Shown one piece after another: positions 6,165 through 6,968 of a stretch of DNA of 6,968 nt (the first letter of the stretch is position 1; each line of letters starts with the position of its first letter). Under the pieces are notes generated by a model. That model saw only the letters and a program-made list of their open reading frames with translations, ran no database searches and had not been told where the DNA came from. The position numbers were made by a program, and so were the translations under genes. The DNA is from Gammaproteobacteria bacterium (lineage in GTDB: Bacteria; Pseudomonadota; Gammaproteobacteria; SZUA-140). Location of the stretch: contig JALSHQ010000010.1 of the NCBI GenBank assembly GCA_026982145.1, positions 1 through 6,968 on the forward strand. Reading direction: 5' to 3'.

Positions 6165-6968
6165 TTAGCAGATCATGCGGTCTACTTTTTCAAACGCTTG
6201 CTCAAGCTGTGCCAGTGGCGTATAAAAATGGGGTGAGAAACGCACGCCGCCGCCACGTTGAGCACAGATCACACCTGCTGCCATGAGTTGTTGATAGAGC
6301 GTTTGTTGCTCAATCCCTTCGGCATGAAAAGTGACAATGCCACCGTAACGCCCAGTATCTGCTGGTGTGAGTAATGTTAATCTGGGGTGGTCATTAATGA
6401 TGGCCATCATATGCTCACTGCGTTGCAGTAGTTGTGTCGCTATCGTTTCCACGCCGGTTTTCAGTATCAACCCGAGCGCTGCATTGAGGGCGTGAATGGC
6501 GAGCATGTTGGGGCTGCCACATTCGAAGCGGCGCGCGCTGTTGGCGACCGCCCATGTTTTTTGATCATAGTCGCCAATCGCCTCGACCATATGCCAGCCG
6601 TACTGGTGCAGTTTGAGTTGCTCGCGTAGCTCAGCGCGGCAGTAGAAGAGCGCCAGCCCTTCGGGGCCAAGCATCCATTTGTGACCATCGGCCATCACGA
6701 AGTCGGCCTCAATTGCCTGCGCATCAAACGGGATTGCGCCGAGGCTCTGAATCGCATCGACACAAAAATAGATGCCGTTGGCGCGGCAATGTTGGCCCAG
6801 CGGTGCAAGCTCCATCTTCAGGCCGCTGGCGTACTGGAGGGCGCTGATGGTGAGTAGGCGGGTGTTTTCATCCATCTGCTCAATGAGCGCCGCTTCTGGT
6901 GTGGGCGCAGAAGTGAGGTCTACTTCGCGTAGCTCAACCCCAAACTGCTTGAGTGATTCCCACACGAT
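6165..6968 (-). CDS. PLP-dependent class V aminotransferase-fold enzyme, C-terminal 267 residues (start outside window)
   Basis: The frame is open to the window edge (ATC GTG TGG upstream of the first Glu), so the GTG at 6965 is probably an internal Val and not the start; roughly 100-130 residues are missing. PLP-binding features are clear: CVDAIQSLGAIPFD with the Asp that contacts the pyridine nitrogen (codon 6756-6758), and ADGHKWMLGPEGLALFY with the Schiff-base Lys (codon 6678-6680). The block RRFECGSPNM and the C-terminal RGGGVRFSPHFYTPLAQLEQ follow. This is the class V (SufS/isopenicillin N epimerase/kynureninase-like) fold. The short ICAQRGGGVRFSPHF segment leaves no room for the catalytic Cys loop of SufS (RxGHHCA), so a desulfurase role is unlikely. 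The substrate is undetermined: aminotransferase, epimerase or lyase remain open. It is cytoplasmic, and the stop is TAA at 6165. Confidence 0.9.
   Translation of the reverse strand: MVWESLKQFGVELREVDLTSAPTPEAALIEQMDENTRLLTISALQYASGLKMELAPLGQHCRANGIYFCVDAIQSLGAIPFDAQAIEADFVMADGHKWMLGPEGLALFYCRAELREQLKLHQYGWHMVEAIGDYDQKTWAVANSARRFECGSPNMLAIHALNAALGLILKTGVETIATQLLQRSEHMMAIINDHPRLTLLTPADTGRYGGIVTFHAEGIEQQTLYQQLMAAGVICAQRGGGVRFSPHFYTPLAQLEQAFEKVDRMIC

Overview
The window reads as ordinary chromosomal DNA from a gammaproteobacterium. The best clue is an iron superoxide dismutase that is close, position by position, to the enterobacterial and pseudomonad SodB. Coding is dense, gaps are short, and GC content is moderate. 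I cannot name a genus. No phage, transposon, CRISPR, tRNA or rRNA signal is visible.

Left part (1-2897, + strand): the 3' end of a BNR/YCF48-type beta-propeller gene, followed with an overlapping stop/start by a complete 12-helix RND/MMPL-family exporter. The two look like the tail of one operon that begins outside the window, in which a secreted or periplasmic propeller protein accompanies an envelope exporter.

Middle (2952-4114, - strand): sodB (Fe superoxide dismutase) followed 20 bases later by a Nudix hydrolase gene, probably one two-gene transcript. The Nudix gene converges on the exporter across a 54-base gap that holds an imperfect hairpin and an AT-rich dyad.

Right part (4221-6968): divergent from sodB, a gene of the hydantoinase B/oxoprolinase family (HyuB) stands alone, without the HyuA subunit that usually sits beside it. 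It ends 3 bases from the stop of a convergent 96-residue SET-domain protein, a candidate protein-lysine methyltransferase with its own likely promoter and lower GC than its neighbours. The window closes with the C-terminal two thirds of a PLP-dependent class V aminotransferase-fold enzyme on the - strand, which lacks a recognisable cysteine-desulfurase Cys loop.

I see no strong case for a new multi-gene system. The points most worth a second look are the HyuB gene without HyuA, the stand-alone bacterial SET protein, the sodB-Nudix pairing, the possibly leaderless hyuB start, and a 15-base dyad (AAATCA-N3-TGATTT) found at two intergenic positions.
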